DNA of 64,000 nucleotides from Ascaris suum (GCA_013433145.1 CM024187.1:4046826-4110825), one strand, 5' to 3'; shown: positions 50,351 to 63,745, counted from the stretch's first letter. The notes: generated by a model not told the origin, from the sequence alone. Program-made: numbers and translations.

Positions 50351-53300
50351 AAAGCAGAACCACTTGGATTGACAAATTAACAAATAAACAAGTAGAGTTC
50401 CTCAGTCTTATTCACTGATTTGCTTTCGATGCATAAAATAAATGTCCGCTTACTCTAAGCGCTACAGGTGATCAATAACTACTTCGATGATGCGACAGAG
50501 ATGAATGGTCATCGGCGACCCTTTCAAATGGAATATACATTATTATCAATGTACTATAGAACTTTTGCCTGACCCAATATTGGTAAGGTCAAGCATCATG
50601 AGCTGGACAAGTAGTGTGGAGGTTTATCTATAATTTTGTAGCGTTTAGAGTCATGTTAGTCGTTGCATTTGAAAATTCAGGTTTTTTTAAAATTTCAAGT
50701 CAACAACGCTCGGATGATTTTGCCTTTCTGGAACGCAACGGTTTGCAGAAATAAATTTTGATGTTAGACACACAAATATGGCAACACGAAGATTCATGCC
50801 AAGGCAAATACTGCTAAATTATTAAAACACCTTGCTCAGTTTAAACGTTATCTGCATTGTGAAATAAAGTCAGCGCAGCAACACTATCAGATCCAAACGC
50901 TGATTTTTTGGATCGGTTTTTTAAACGATCGCTACTGTTAGCAATTTTCTCAAAGGAAAGCAACTAAACAACTGCACTCTCCGGATTGACTCCATATACA
51001 AGAAGGTGTCCCTCATCATAACGATCTTGCCAAAAATCGTTCACTTCGACACCACACTGGAGTAGGCATATTCATGCCACAGCAGATAAATTCATAAAAG
51101 GGAAATACGATTAGCATTTTAGACATGAAACTCAGCATGCACGGCTGACCTGCTTGCTTTCGACGTCTAATTCCATCGGAGATATCTGCTGCTGTAATTG
51201 GGAGTTATGCTCACTGCCTGCCATCTCAACGTCGTCGTTTCCATCATGGAACACCTCTGAAAATGAACTTTTCGTAGAAATGCTCAAACATCTTAGTCAC
51301 ATAAGCTCATTGAATTCGGTACTTTTGAGCAGTGAGAAAAATCTGTATCATTTGTCAATTGAATATTTCTCTTAGAATTTGCAACAAAAAAAAACAAAAA
51401 CAAAAAAAAAAAAAAAACGAAAACAATCAAGCATTTTCTTCAGCTTCTCTTCAATTTAATGGTTTTATGTTACTGTAAGTCTTGCCATGCCGACTGTGAT
51501 AAGTTTTTGAGCATTTATGCAACAAGTGCTTGCTTTAAAATGCAAAGAATACTACGGCATATGATGAATGGAACAAAATTTGCTCAAAACTGCGCATAGA
51601 CGCCTAGAAAAAATTTAATTTCAATTTGCGAAGTGCCAGAAATTGCGGATTAAATCCTCTGTCTCTTATTGGTAAAGCTGCAAATAAAAGCAAGGAAAAA
51701 AAAAATGAAGCAATGCGCAGCCTCATAACAGATGGCAGGTTTAATAATGAACGCTTGTTTAAGGAAAGCAGAATTGTGGCGTTGCCGTAGCTGAGCACAA
51801 CTTCGCCGACAATAAGAGGCAATAAGTGATGAAGTTTGGATTGGATGCCCATCGCGAGAGGTGCGCAAAATGAAACTCACGGCACAATGCTCGTCAACAA
51901 AGGTGATGGGTGAAATTCACTGAGGAAACAAATCGAAAGCTTTTTAGTGCTCGACGCTAAAACAAAATTCGTTCATTCCATTTGGAGGGACTGCTTGAGG
52001 CGTGCGATTGCCTCTTCGAGAGTGGTGCTGCGAAATTCCCTTCGATAAACCGGAAGCGGACCTCAAATGCTGCCGATTCGAACCGTTAGCCCGCTTCATT
52101 TGAGCCATTTTCTTTGCACTATTAAGCGGTACCCTCCCTCATATTCTTTATAAAAATTTCGTAAACTTTATATGCGCATATCATATACGCACTCTCCAAA
52201 TTTCTTTTGTCTGATGCTTCAAACACAACTTCAATATCTCACCCGACCATAATGACGGATATCGCATTTACAGGTTATTTATGAGTAGATACCAGGAAAG
52301 GGTAAGTTGCTGTAAACATGACAAATGATGCAAAAATATATTAATCATGGGTATGTGCACTGATTCATTACCTTGTTCTGGTAATGAACAATAGGTGGTT
52401 TTTTCACCGGAGAAACATAATGACGAAAATGTTAGAGATACTCCAGATACGTTACACAGAAGGAGAAAAGAGGATGAAGGGGTGGGAACCAAAGGCTTAC
52501 ACAGGCTTCCTGTACTCGGAGGACATATACTTTGATCCATTCCCTCAGGTTTCCGGCAAAATGTCCCGCAAACCACTCTTAGAACTTATTCTCCTCATAA
52601 AACAAGCCGTTCACGAATGCTCGCTTAGTCGACGTTGGGAAACTACCTTGGGTATCCCTCGCTGAGTGTAAAACAAAGAAAAAAAAAACAGAAAACTGGT
52701 TCTCCTTGAACTACAGTGCCCTGTTGCCTCTCAAGCCAGATGAACTTTAAAAGATGGTAGCTCTCTACTGAACGAGGCAATCCCGACTGGAACTTGTGAA
52801 TACTGGAAGACGCTAGCCTTTTATTTCTTCGAACTGTTGCTCCCATGCACACTCTGCATAAAATACAATAGTGATAGCATATGCATAGAAGCATTCTGAT
52901 GAACAGCCTTAGTCCTCTAAACCACATAAAATTTCCTATCAACAGCTAAAAAAGCTCAATAAATTCACGTTAATGGTGCTTATGCTTAGTTTTTCTAATT
53001 CATCTATACAAGCAACAAATGCTTTCATCTTGACGACTAAAATCGATGAAGTTTTTATCTTTTGGTAGTATGCGAATTTTCAAATCAATTAGCTAACGCA
53101 TTCGTTTAGCAATGTTATTCGCAGTTGTTGCAACTCATTCTGCAAGCTTTCAATTGGCATATCAATGATTCACGAAATGAAACATAAGGCATTTGGATCA
53201 TCAATTTATCAAAAACTATCAAATAGTTTGTTATCTCTCGAGCGCAGAAAATGATTCTTTTAATAAGTGGTAATATTTCTTCAACGTGCAAAAGCGCCCA

Positions 53301-56300
53301 ATTGGCTATCGTTGTCAACACGAAATTCCATTCATATTTAATTTGCACTTTTTACCCAAATAATCCCTCCTCTATTAAGCAGATAAACAATATCACCAAT
53401 ACTTGAACATAATCAATTCAGAGAATAATAGACATGTATATTGCTTCAAATCGTCATTTGTCGTTTTTGATCGTTTTTATTACGGATACTTCTTTACTTC
53501 TTTAGACAATCTGCGCTTTCGAGATTTTAATATTGCAATGCCGTATAAATGTACTTTGAGCAAATGAGAATAATCAATAAGCAATTTCAATTTCGACAAA
53601 TCTTTCGGCGCTAAATGTGAAATTTCTATCGAAGATTTCCGGTATAATATGATGTTTCAGAAAAAGTTGCAAAGTACAACTTATGCAGTAAAGAGGTAAT
53701 AATTTCTTATGTTTAGTTGGATTTAGTTGGATTAATGAAATTAAATACGTGAGAAATATTTTTCTACGGTTGACGAATTAATCGGAAATATTGAAAATGG
53801 GGAAAAGTTTTTCTGCGCTCGAAAATTACATAAAAAATATTGAAAAAAAATCCTTCTTGGGAATAATCAAAATCAGTCCTTTGATCAGGTAACAATTGTT
53901 TGACCGCAAATATTTTTTCACAAAAAGCTGTCGAATAACGCTTAGATTATTGGAAGCCATTTTCCAAAAATTCTGATGAAAACGTCACTAATTCTTATAG
54001 TCATTAACTTTGCAATTAGATTGTATACTTATAAAACAAGTAAAACTCATAACGTACAGAAGCGCTAGATCTGGATTGGATCAGTGATCATTCCATTGCA
54101 AATCAAAGGAAATTATTTTCACTTTTCGGAAGATATTTCGACGTTTGTAAATATTAATCAGAGATATGAGAGTTTCAGATTGTTCTAGAATTTACATCAC
54201 TAACTATTGGAGAAGTTATACTAAGTTCCGTCTTCACATGATTTCGTAAGAATCGAGAAGCATCCGCTTTTCCTAATTGTTTTTGAAAAAAATTTTCGAA
54301 CAGGATTTCAAGCATTATATTCACATTGCTGGATCCTCCACAAGTTTTTAATGTCTAAAGCCCTAAGCGTAAGAAGAATAAAGCCGCTATTTTTATCGAT
54401 TCCATAACGAAGGTAATTTTTCAGCGCCGCAGAAGTAATTCCTGGATACGGGAAGAATTTCTTCCAAGCAGCTGTAATTTCAACCGATGCGTCATGAGCA
54501 TTTTAATTTGAATGTCAATCCACATCGGAATCCACTGACCCAGAAAAGCTACGCCCTTTTCAACTGGAGCAGATCAGCGCATTTCCAGCATCTTTTCACG
54601 AAAATTTCAACAAAATTAAATACTAACAGATATTAGCACAATAATTTTCCATTCAGTACATCAACCTGTACAAAGTGATTGCAGTTTAGCTCCAAAGACT
54701 TAAAAGAAATTCGAAATTTGTAAAGCAGAACGAGTTAAGAGTGATAGATCTATAAACGAAGAAGTTAGGGCAACGACTTATAATCCACTGATATGAGCAT
54801 TTAGCAGGTATCGGTTCAATGCTCTGAACTATCAGCAGATACGAACTGACTTACTCGGATTATCGGAATACATTAATTCGCTGACCTGGACTATCAGCAG
54901 ATCGATCCCCAATACAACCAGGAATCTGTGGATTGTCGTCTAATGGCGACCGCATTCTCCTTAAGCAATTCTCGTTAACGAAAACATAAATGAACTGCCT
55001 AATAAACAAAATATTTGCTTCATTAAAGAGCACAAACCACAAATCGTAAACGTCTACGATCTTTCTACTGTCAACTGCATCTCATCATTGAAGTTCCAAT
55101 TGTAAGGTAATTCATTGCTTAGGTAGATGTTTCGCAGACTCGATAGAACTATTTGAATATAATGGAAAAGCAAAAAGTGGATCACATTTTGTAAAGATAT
55201 AAAATACTTCAGTATAGTTTAATAAATAAAGAACATACGACAACGTGTACAACAAAACATAGGGATGTTTTATATGGGCAAGCCTCAGCAACAGCATCAA
55301 AGATTAAAGCTTAGAAAACAAATGCAGAAAATATGATATCAAAAAAGTTGCTGTATTTAGAAATTTTTTTACTTAAAGCAATAAAATTTTCAAGTGCTCA
55401 ATGAGTGAGACTTCTTGGAAAGATCCTATGAAAAGAAATGAAAAAAAAAAACAGATGTAATGAAGGAGAACTTGATGGTATATGGATTTCGCCCGATTAA
55501 TACGCCATAGCCATTTATTTTACAGTACACATCAAGGAAACGAACAATTTTAGATCAGCATTTGCAGTTTAGAATACACAGTAGTAAAATTGCTATGCGA
55601 TCTATGCAAGAGAACGCTATAATAGGAATTATACTCATTTCTCGTTCCTTTCTCTAGTATATTTATTCGTTTTACATATTTAACTGTATTTAATTTTTTT
55701 ACATTCAGCAATAATTATTCGCTCGGCACTCAATTATTCGTTCAATTACACATGCAAATGTAAAGTTCACCTTTGTTGTTCTTCGAGCAATGCAGTAAAG
55801 CTGAACATAGCCTGACTCATGGTGATTGTATCGTTCATATTGCCCTCATCGCGTGACACTCGTCTTCCTGCAATATGATCAAATTTCCGTTTCGAAATTT
55901 TATTCATTTTCCACGAATCATTGCCGATTCACCGCCGTAATTCTCAAACAACAACACATCAATCAACGCGTTGCTCTATGTTAAGCACTTTTCAATTGCG
56001 GTCATTTTTCATTCGCTCACTTGAGTGCTAAAATCTGTCACCATTAAACGTAATACAATCGACTGAGGTGAGAATCTTCATTTGGCACTTTTAAATTTGC
56101 AACAAAATTCAAATCATCTTCAAATCGGAATATTTACTGAATCGTGTTTTTATAGAGAAAATGAGTTTTAAACTATGGAAGACGGAAATAGCGATAAATA
56201 TCAAAGTAACGCACTACTATAAACATTAAAATCTAGGTAAATTGAACATCAAGCCTGCTTGAGAAAATATACAGTTATTTAAAATGAATAGCGTCATATA

Positions 56301-56989
56301 TTGTTGGCTCTTCAATAGAAATACCGACAAGCAAAGCATAATAGATGAAAACGATCGAGTACTAAAATAAACGAAAAACTGCAAGTTGAACAGATGAAGC
56401 ATCACTCGGTTGTGTGCTATTTGCTTAGAATAATAAAGAACTAGTGAATAATTATTAAATAACTATGAAGTGAATACTCATATCTTTAAAAAATAACTGC
56501 CCATATTTAGAATAATGAACGTAAGAAATTAATTTTAGCCACTAAACAGCGATCGACGGCAATGTCGTGAAAAAAAGTACCATACCGTTGCTGCTGTAGC
56601 GGAAAATATTGCAAGGGAAAAATGTAGGGTAAAATATTCTATCAAAATAAGCGCTGATTACAGCAACAAAACGATAATTGAACAATGGCGATCGCCACTG
56701 AGCTGACGAAAAAGGACAGACTTCAACTACCTGCAATCTCGCTCCTGTCTAGTGATTACAGGAAAGTGGGCGAATAAAGTTGAACTCATAGAGTGAATTA
56801 AAATCCATGCTGCATCAGTATATTACAAAGATAGTTTTGTTATGAGTAGTGCTTTTGTTTGGGATTATTATTCACTAGCTTATTTGAAATGTAAAACGAG
56901 CAGTACGAATGACGATCCTGACAAAAGCAACTTCGCCACGCATTGAAAACGTGATGGTCATAGCTTTGACGTCAAGAACTGAAACGATG
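50351..56989. other. Gene-free DNA with minor repeats
   Basis: ORFs up to 102 codons (minus 52,576-52,268) and 99 codons (minus 52,942-52,643) have no recognised family. A GC-richer patch lies at about 51,990-52,100. An A-rich (AAAAC)-type run spans about 51,388-51,417. The 13-mer ACTATCAGCAGAT occurs at 54,828-54,840 and 54,890-54,902. TTAGTTGGA is doubled near 53,713-53,731. From 53,350 to 54,850 there is no ORF above 60 codons. Confidence 0.5.
54828..54902. repeat. Spaced 13-bp direct repeat
   Basis: ACTATCAGCAGAT is present twice, 62 bp apart start to start, with weaker similarity in the bases around it (CTCTGA/CCTGG before, ACGA/CGAT after). Possibly an old tandem duplication. Confidence 0.7.
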
Positions 56990-58940
56990 CGCTCTGGAAT
57001 GCATGTGGCTTAGGTTTAATAGCGCATTAGATGAAGATCACTTTGATATTGCCAATGAAATGTTCTGCACAACAGTTAAAAGTGCACTTGAGGAGTTACG
57101 CTGAAAATTCAACAGCAGCGTTTTAAAAAAATTTGTTCCGTCAGAAATAAGAACCTGATGAGATACTAAAACGATTCTCCGGAAGGGATTTATAGAGGAT
57201 CAAATAATGAAAATTTGGAATCGGTGTTGTCAGAGTAAGGAATACCGTAAAGAATTCGATGAGAACGCATATGAAGAAAAAAGTAACACGCAGAATCCGG
57301 CAATCTACAAAAAAAAACTTATGTGCAAAACTGAATAAGCTTGAAAAGCTCACAGGTTGGAAAAAAAAAAGAAGAAAAGAAGTGCATAGCAACTACACAC
57401 ATGCACGACAGCTGAATCGGTAATTTCGTAGAAACCAAATCACAGTTCCTTTACGGACCGACAAATAACCAGCAAAGAAGACGAGGCACTCGTTCAACTT
57501 CAAGCAGCTTATGTATGGCGATCTATTCAAAACTTTTGAAAGCTTGTGATGGAACAGCGGGAGGGATCAAGGTAGCATTACTGGTTAACTCTCAAACTAG
57601 GTGAAGAAAATGTGCTGGTGAATGAAATTGCAACTTTTCAACAAATTTTCGAACTAGGTGAAAATGAAATTGATTATTCAGCAAATCTGCATTTGGATAT
57701 ATTCCTAAAAGTTCGAAAAAAGCGGAGATTGTTGCCTTTCACTATAGTGGCTGCATTACAACCGTGTACCTTATAGACTTCTGAATCTCCTTTCTACTAC
57801 TGCAAAGTTTCCAAAAAACGTAACTCTCGAAAAGAATTAACATCCGACTGAGTGAACCCTTAATATATACAGAACGGTTTCAGAAAGAGGTTTTCCGTAG
57901 GTAGAGCGATGAAAGAAAAGAAGCGAATTTGTGTATGGAATTATCGGAAAACGCAAACTGGCATACGTTTCTCAACTTGACGTTCAAAAGAGGTGTGATG
58001 CCGATAACTGCCAGGTTTCGGTGGGTGGATTTTATCGGAAATTTCAAGCCTGTGAAAAATGGCTCCATTATGATGATATTGTCGAACGAGGAGGATGAGT
58101 ATCACCTCGGTCGAGGGTAAAACCTCTGATAAAGTTGAAGTGGCAAGAGGACTGCCCCATGGTGGCAATAATCACCCTTGCTTTTCATATTCAATCGATG
58201 TAATGTAGTATGTTGACATGTTGTTGTTTTCTAATTAAATGCAATTACTTAATGCAGTCGACAGTGAAAAAGGTGCAGAAGATTGATTTAAGAATAGGAA
58301 ACAAATGACAGAAAGCTGACTGCAAAATTCACGAGATTCAGCTTGGAGGCAGCTGTCGTAGGTAAACAAGGACATGCCAAAATACTCGGAAGATAGTGAC
58401 CAAAAAAATTTTTAAATTATTTAACAACATCACAAAAACGCAATAAAGCAATAGGAAAGAGTAGTGTTTCGATGAGAAGATTTCACTTCAGAAACAAATC
58501 TTGACCACTTCCAGGAACTGTTCATTCATAGTGTGAGATCTGATATCAGATGAAAAACTTAAATCTTAGTTATTGCTCCAATAATAATCTACTTTAAGAG
58601 ATGAGTAATCCTCACAAACAACGTCAATATCAACAGCAGTGTTTGTCTAAACATTAGACACGCGTAAATATGAGCCCATTGATAGATTCTTTAAAAAATT
58701 GTATTGGCGAGTTATCACGACCCATCAGGAAATGAATTTCGAATGCTGCATAGGTGGTCTATAGGAGTGAAGGCGAACCATAAAATAAGGTGCCATATCT
58801 TTGCTGAGTAGGGTGCGCATGCCTCGCACATGAAAATTTCGTGTTGCCATCTGACCTAAAAGCACTAGCTTTACATGACTTTGGTGCGAAAAATAAATAT
58901 AGTTTTAATTTAATTTAATTTAAAAATAAATAATTTAAAA
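56990..58940 (+). mobile_element. Decayed CR1/Jockey-like LINE, linker to 3' tail
   Basis: The longest traceable element. In the linker, CTTVKSALEELR (57,067-57,102), KKFVPSEIR and KIWNRCCQSKEYRKEF (57,211-57,258) resemble the V..FVP.W......LW....... spacer of LINE proteins. EIATFQQIFE..GEN (about 57,626-57,670) matches EIA..FN.FF...G. KAEIVAFHYSGCITTVYL (57,719-57,772) matches KAEIVPLHKSG.... . YRLLNLLSTTAK (57,772-57,807) matches YRPI.LLST..K. INIRLSEPLIYTERF (about 57,836-57,880) matches RI...L....L...QFGFR. LSENANWHTFLNL (57,941-57,979), RFRWVDFIGNFKPVKNG (58,016-58,066) and VEVARGLPHGG (58,134-58,166) match LSKAFD.V.H..LL, L.RWI.DFL.NRKQ.V and V..GLPQGS. YVDM near 58,212 may be the remnant of YADD. 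After about 700 bp of unrecognised sequence the element ends in a TTTAA-type pentamer tail at 58,903-58,940. Numerous stops and frameshifts; both catalytic palm sites are lost. Confidence 0.72.
58903..58940 (+). repeat. (TTTAA)n pentamer tail
   Basis: TTTTAATTTAATTTAATTTAA and then degenerate AAATAAATAATTTAAAA. Short-unit tails at the 3' end are typical of CR1/RTE-group LINEs instead of a plain poly-A. Its position just after a plus-strand LINE suggests it is that element's 3' terminus. Confidence 0.75.
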
Positions 58941-61721
58941 CGAAATCGACGATATTCTTGCCGTCGAAAAAAAAAACCACACCACAAGTCGAAGTGCGGA
59001 GACGAGGCTCTACGTATCATTATAGATTACTTTCTGTGACTATTTGGTTAAAAACGCTTAATTTACTCTTCTCAATTCCAATAAAAATTATTTACGACTT
59101 TGCCAAACGATGCACAGATAAAACATCTTCATTGGAGGGATTTTAAATGAAGCGGAGAGATTTCGTTATGTTACTGGGCTAGTTTCGTGATGTTTCAAGA
59201 ACTTCTTTAAATTTTAAAAGCATAGCAAAACAAGTTACAACTGTAACACCACAATAACAAACCCCAATTATAGCGTGACATTTAAAGAATGAACTTCGGA
59301 TTACACCTGTTCCAGTCTTTTTCAGCCGAACAAATTACTGCACTGTGCAAACGGATCTCGTATTGTGTGCGAATGGGAGAGAATGGGAGACGTTGCAATT
59401 TAGAATAACATATTGCAGTAGCAAAACAGCAATTCCGCTGATAGCGCGAATAGAGTGCAATAGAGATTATTATTATTGTTTATTAATACTACTATTGTTA
59501 TTATTGTTGCTCATATAGCTATAATTAAAATTACAGTTATTTTGTTTATTGACATTACTGTAACAAATACTATTATTACTATTACTTTTCTTATGAATAG
59601 CATTATTATTATTGCTATTATAATTGTTCCTGTTGCTCACATATAATGGCAATATTATTTTTATTGTTGTTATTGTTGGTATTATTATCGTTATTATTAT
59701 TAAACGACGACATCATTGAAATAAAGAGGAATCAGTGAAGTTGAACAACTGACTTTTGAAATTAAGAAAAACCACAACGGTGGGGCTATCGGCCGAACAG
59801 AATGGAAGGGAGGAAGGGAGCAGAAAGCTATGCCATAGTATGCTGAAAGCTACGTTACAGTTGAATGTAGAACTATATTATGCAACCCGGACATAGTGGT
59901 TATCTGAACTGAAAACTCTTTGCTAGCTTAGATAAAATTAGACGTGAACGATTGCTTCACCAAGTGTTGGCTAACTTCAGCATTGAAAAGCAATTCCAGG
60001 CGACAGTTTTCTGTTGATTCAAGATCTTAAACATGGCAGCATAAAAACCACGGAAATCGACAAGAAGACAAAGAGTTCGAGCAAAAAAAGCAGATAATAC
60101 AATTGCTTAAACATTCAGAACCGATTTTTTGAATTCAAAAAAAAAACGATCATTTACAGAACTAAATATTTATGAAACGCTTTTTAAAAAGTGATGAAAG
60201 CAAATTTTATTAGTAATCCACAGAAGCAATAACCATTATAGAAGCTTAACAACGAGTAAAATTATAAGAAATACCAAAAAGAAGTGAAAATATTCGGCGA
60301 AAGAGATTTGTTCTGACAGAAAATGTAATACTAGACCGCTAACGATTGTAGGATAAAAGAAATTTTTTTTTGAAAAAGAATCCACTAATTAGGTTGAAAA
60401 TCGAACCATTTGGGTCTCGCTCAATTATTATGCAGCAATTGCGCACCGCTAAGAGAACAACATCATGCGATTAGTTCTCTCTATGGCAAACGGCTATATA
60501 TTTTATTAAGTGAATTAATGTTGCCGATAAAATGCACAAATTGTGCTGATCAACTATGAGCTGCTATTTCGAGTTTCTGCAAACGTATTTTTGAGAACTC
60601 ATTTCAAATTTGCGATATATTTAAATATGGGAAATGAACGCCATTTTAAGAAGCAATAGAAAGCCTCATAAAAAAAAATTTTTTTAATTTAGAAAAGTGC
60701 ATTGCAAAACAAAAAAAAAAGAAGAATCGCAACACTCATCATTGCAATAGCCTCCATATTCCATCCAATGAATTTATTAAATGAACAATGCAAAACTATG
60801 GCAAGCATATCCTTATTGAATAAACGAGACTTGAAAAACAACAACAACAACAAAGAGTATAACGACGAAAAATAATCATGACGGTGATTGTGTAAAGGAT
60901 AATCAAAACAAAACAAAAAAAATCGGAATTTTATTATTAGTTTAAATTTACGAAAAAATTGCAAAGCCAATCGATAATGCATTTCACGCTCGCATAATAG
61001 ATGCTTTCTACCATCATAGTTTGTATAGGCCAAAGCAATTTATAAAAAAAGAAAAACTGTAGCTGAAAAAAAGCTCAGCAACTGTATTTAGCAAAGATAG
61101 AGCCGAGGAACGACCATTTGCGCAAAAAGTTTGCTGCACCGTTGTGAGTCTTTACGTATCACTTCTCAACTCTCATTTATGGGATTTGTCTATGTAATTA
61201 AGGACGAAAAAAAAGTTGCTTTTGAGAGAACTTACCTCCTTACAATCAGTGCTTAGGAAGGAGGCATGATTGCCTGATGCGATTCCGGAAATGTTATCAA
61301 GCGTTCCGAAATATCAGTTGTCGGAGAAACTGGAAATATTGCCAAATAATTGCGCACTTTTTTTTTCAACAAAACTGACTTCAAACCGAAGCGTTTGCAA
61401 ATCATAAATCAGCTGACAGCGATGAACTACAAAAGGCAACTGGCGATCGTGTTCGTATATCAAATTGCAATTCGACACGATTAGCGTTAATTTAAAATGT
61501 CATGCACTAAGTCTAATAGCAGGGCACTTTATGAACTCACCTATAGAAACGGTTTCTTTGCTCCATATTTCAGTGGCATTCGTTATATTGCCGAATTTTA
61601 TGGATATATTAGCCATTTTTAACAAGAAGTTGGATCTAACAGCAAGTCAGAGCTATGACGTGTTCGTACACATTGAACTTTTTTTTTGTATTTCCAGAAT
61701 AGAAATAAAGATACCGAGAAA
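58941..61721. other. Gene-free DNA
   Basis: Short ORFs only. The 114-codon minus-strand ORF at 61,033-60,689 is Phe/Leu-rich because of A-rich and CAA-repeat DNA on the plus strand (AACAACAACAACAAC near 60,838). It is not considered a gene. Contains the ATT-rich block and a 10-bp doublet GAATGGGAGA at 59,371-59,390. Confidence 0.5.
59466..59703. repeat. Degenerate (ATT)n trinucleotide block, about 240 bp
   Basis: ATT/GTT/ACT trinucleotides dominate, with perfect (ATT)4-5 islands at the edges and in the middle (near 59,602 and 59,690). Substitutions such as TTG, ACT and CTC suggest an old, decaying microsatellite. Confidence 0.9.
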
Positions 61722-61809
61722 GAGCAGCGCTGCGGAGAAGAGAAGGAGGAGCAGCGCTGCGGGGAAGGAAGAGCAGCGCTGCGGGGAAGGAAGAGCAGCG
61801 CTGGAGTAA
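61465..61809 (+). other. 114-codon ORF running into a minisatellite
   Basis: The first 75-80 codons have ordinary composition with hydrophobic stretches (for example SLLHISVAFVILPNF). The remainder is the 22-bp minisatellite read in changing frames, because 22 is not a multiple of three. That gives RSSAAGKEE followed by QRCGEGRAALE. No family is recognised and the repeat would shift frame with each copy gained or lost. I think it is not a gene. Confidence 0.1.
61722..61806 (+). repeat. 22-bp GC-rich minisatellite with palindromic core
   Basis: Copies start at 61,722 (27 bp, with a 5-bp insertion), 61,749 (22 bp), 61,771 (22 bp) and 61,793 (partial, 14 bp). Each begins with GAGCAGCGCTGC, whose GCAGCGCTGC is a perfect 10-bp palindrome, and ends in GGGGAAGGAA. 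The two 22-bp copies are identical, which implies recent expansion. The array is very GC-rich in a surrounding sequence that is strongly AT-rich. Confidence 0.93.
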
Positions 61810-63745
61810 ATCATAAAGGGATGCAGTGATAGCGAACGTATTTTTTAAAACTCTTTGTCCAAACAGCAACATATGGCAAAAAGAAAAAACGACTCATGAT
61901 CATCAGTGCCGGCAAAAAGTTGTGTGCAGCAATTAAGAACAAATCGAAACACCTTTCTCACTTCATAAACTATATTCATTTGAAGAGAACATCGTCGAGA
62001 TCGAGAAGTCTTCTGGAATCAAAGAGAGGTTCAATTTTCATGCTCATTTCTCAAAAAAATTTTAAACTTCCACGCATGAATCGCTCAGGCTCTCACGTAT
62101 TAAATTTCAGTAAACATAAAGAGGCATTCCGCTGGTCTCGGACTGTAGAGAGATAATATGACATAATTTACGCATGATACAACACATTTGTTATAAAAAT
62201 TCGACATTTCTGGCCCTAATTACAACATTGAGGCTTATGTAAATTATATGCGCCTTGTCGAACTAAGAAAAAAAATATAGCACCTTCATAAGGTAACACT
62301 GAAAGATAATATCGAAAAAGCACAACAGAATAATGTGCCATGGAGTGATGATCGAGAAAAAAAGAAAAATTAAAGACGTTATTGTTGTCTATGAGATGAT
62401 GCGCAATATTTCTGCAATAACAATGCGCACCAGTGGGACAATCTGAGTTGCGCTGACTTATAGCAAGTGAAACAGCTGCCAGATGAGCTGACACAATGCA
62501 TACTTTTACATTTCGCTCATCTCGTCAACCATTTCTATAAGCTATCGAATAAACTAATTCGTCCGCTTCCAAAAAATTTCCTACGAAAAGATTCATTATG
62601 GTGCAAAGCAAACGGTGAATTAGCATAATAACATGCAAATTTTTGGGGCATTTAAATGCTCTGAATTGTTGTGAACGATAGTATTATTAAAAGAGAAGAT
62701 AGTAGAGAAAGTCACTTTATGGTATCTATTACATTCACTGAATCTCATAACTTTAATTAGTGACTCTCAAGTTGAAAATGTCTGATAAACAGATAGAGAC
62801 AGACACATGCATATAAATGTGCCAACGTATGCTGCCATAATACTACACGTAAATGCAGCTCATCACAATTAACAACAACTGAGAAAATGTGAGTGAGCAA
62901 GGTTGAGCGTCTCAACGACAACAGTTAAAGGTTTGCCGTTGAATTCTAGTGACGAAAGCGGTACATTCTTTGATATAATGAAAAGCTCGATGTGCTGATC
63001 AATTGGGATACTCAGAAGCTATTATGCTTTCAAGTAAATTGAGTTAGTGCAACTTCTCTACCTCTGAGTCGTTAAGTACAGGCAATACCTTTCAAAGCAA
63101 CTAGAGCATATGTGAAGGAATATGCTGAACACCTTTTCGCGGAAGATTATATTCCTGTTTCGTTCCATGACCCAAACAGGACAGCTGTCACAGGAAAGCA
63201 CTAGTGTACTGTGTAAAAAAAACGAACAATAATTCTGCAAGTCAACGGCACCATCTGTTGGGGACATGAACCGCAAGGGGAGAGGGTGAAAAGGAATGTG
63301 CCTAGAAGCGATCGGAAACTAAGGTTTACTGAGAAGCAGATAGCCATAGAGTAAAGGCTAGGCGACATTATTCGAATTAAGCAAAAACAGCACTGTAATG
63401 AGACGAATGAATTTCAAGGTTTCTAGCGAATACAGTCGTTGCTTGCAATTGTAAAACAAGAAAACCCACCCGCTTCCCGCTCTGAGAACCACTCAATATG
63501 TTTCCATCGGTATAATGAACATTGTGCCAAAGTTGCCCACATCAATAATCCGTCAGTTTCATTATAAAAGGTTCAAAAGTGGAAAAGCCCAAAAAAGAAT
63601 AAACTAAAATCTACAAGAATCTATTAGCAGGAAAAGCCTTCTACGATAATAAATCTCGCATAGTCAACCACATCGTTTGTAAATTTCTACACTTCATCGA
63701 GCAATAATGAGCTTGCAAAAAGAAATGTTTGTAGCATTGAAACTA
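61807..63745. other. Gene-free DNA
   Basis: ORFs up to 92 codons on either strand with no recognised motif. Nothing else seen. Confidence 0.5.

Noticed and set aside
52060..52110. CGGTTCGAATCGG on the minus strand, resembling a tRNA B box
   Set aside because: No A box and no acceptor-stem pairing at the required distance.
55490..55560. FRPINTP reading near a possible RT motif 1
   Set aside because: No other RT block upstream or downstream in any plus frame, so a single six-residue resemblance is not enough.
60689..61033. 114-codon minus-strand ORF rich in Leu and Phe that looks like membrane segments
   Set aside because: The hydrophobic runs come from poly-A and CAA repeats on the plus strand.
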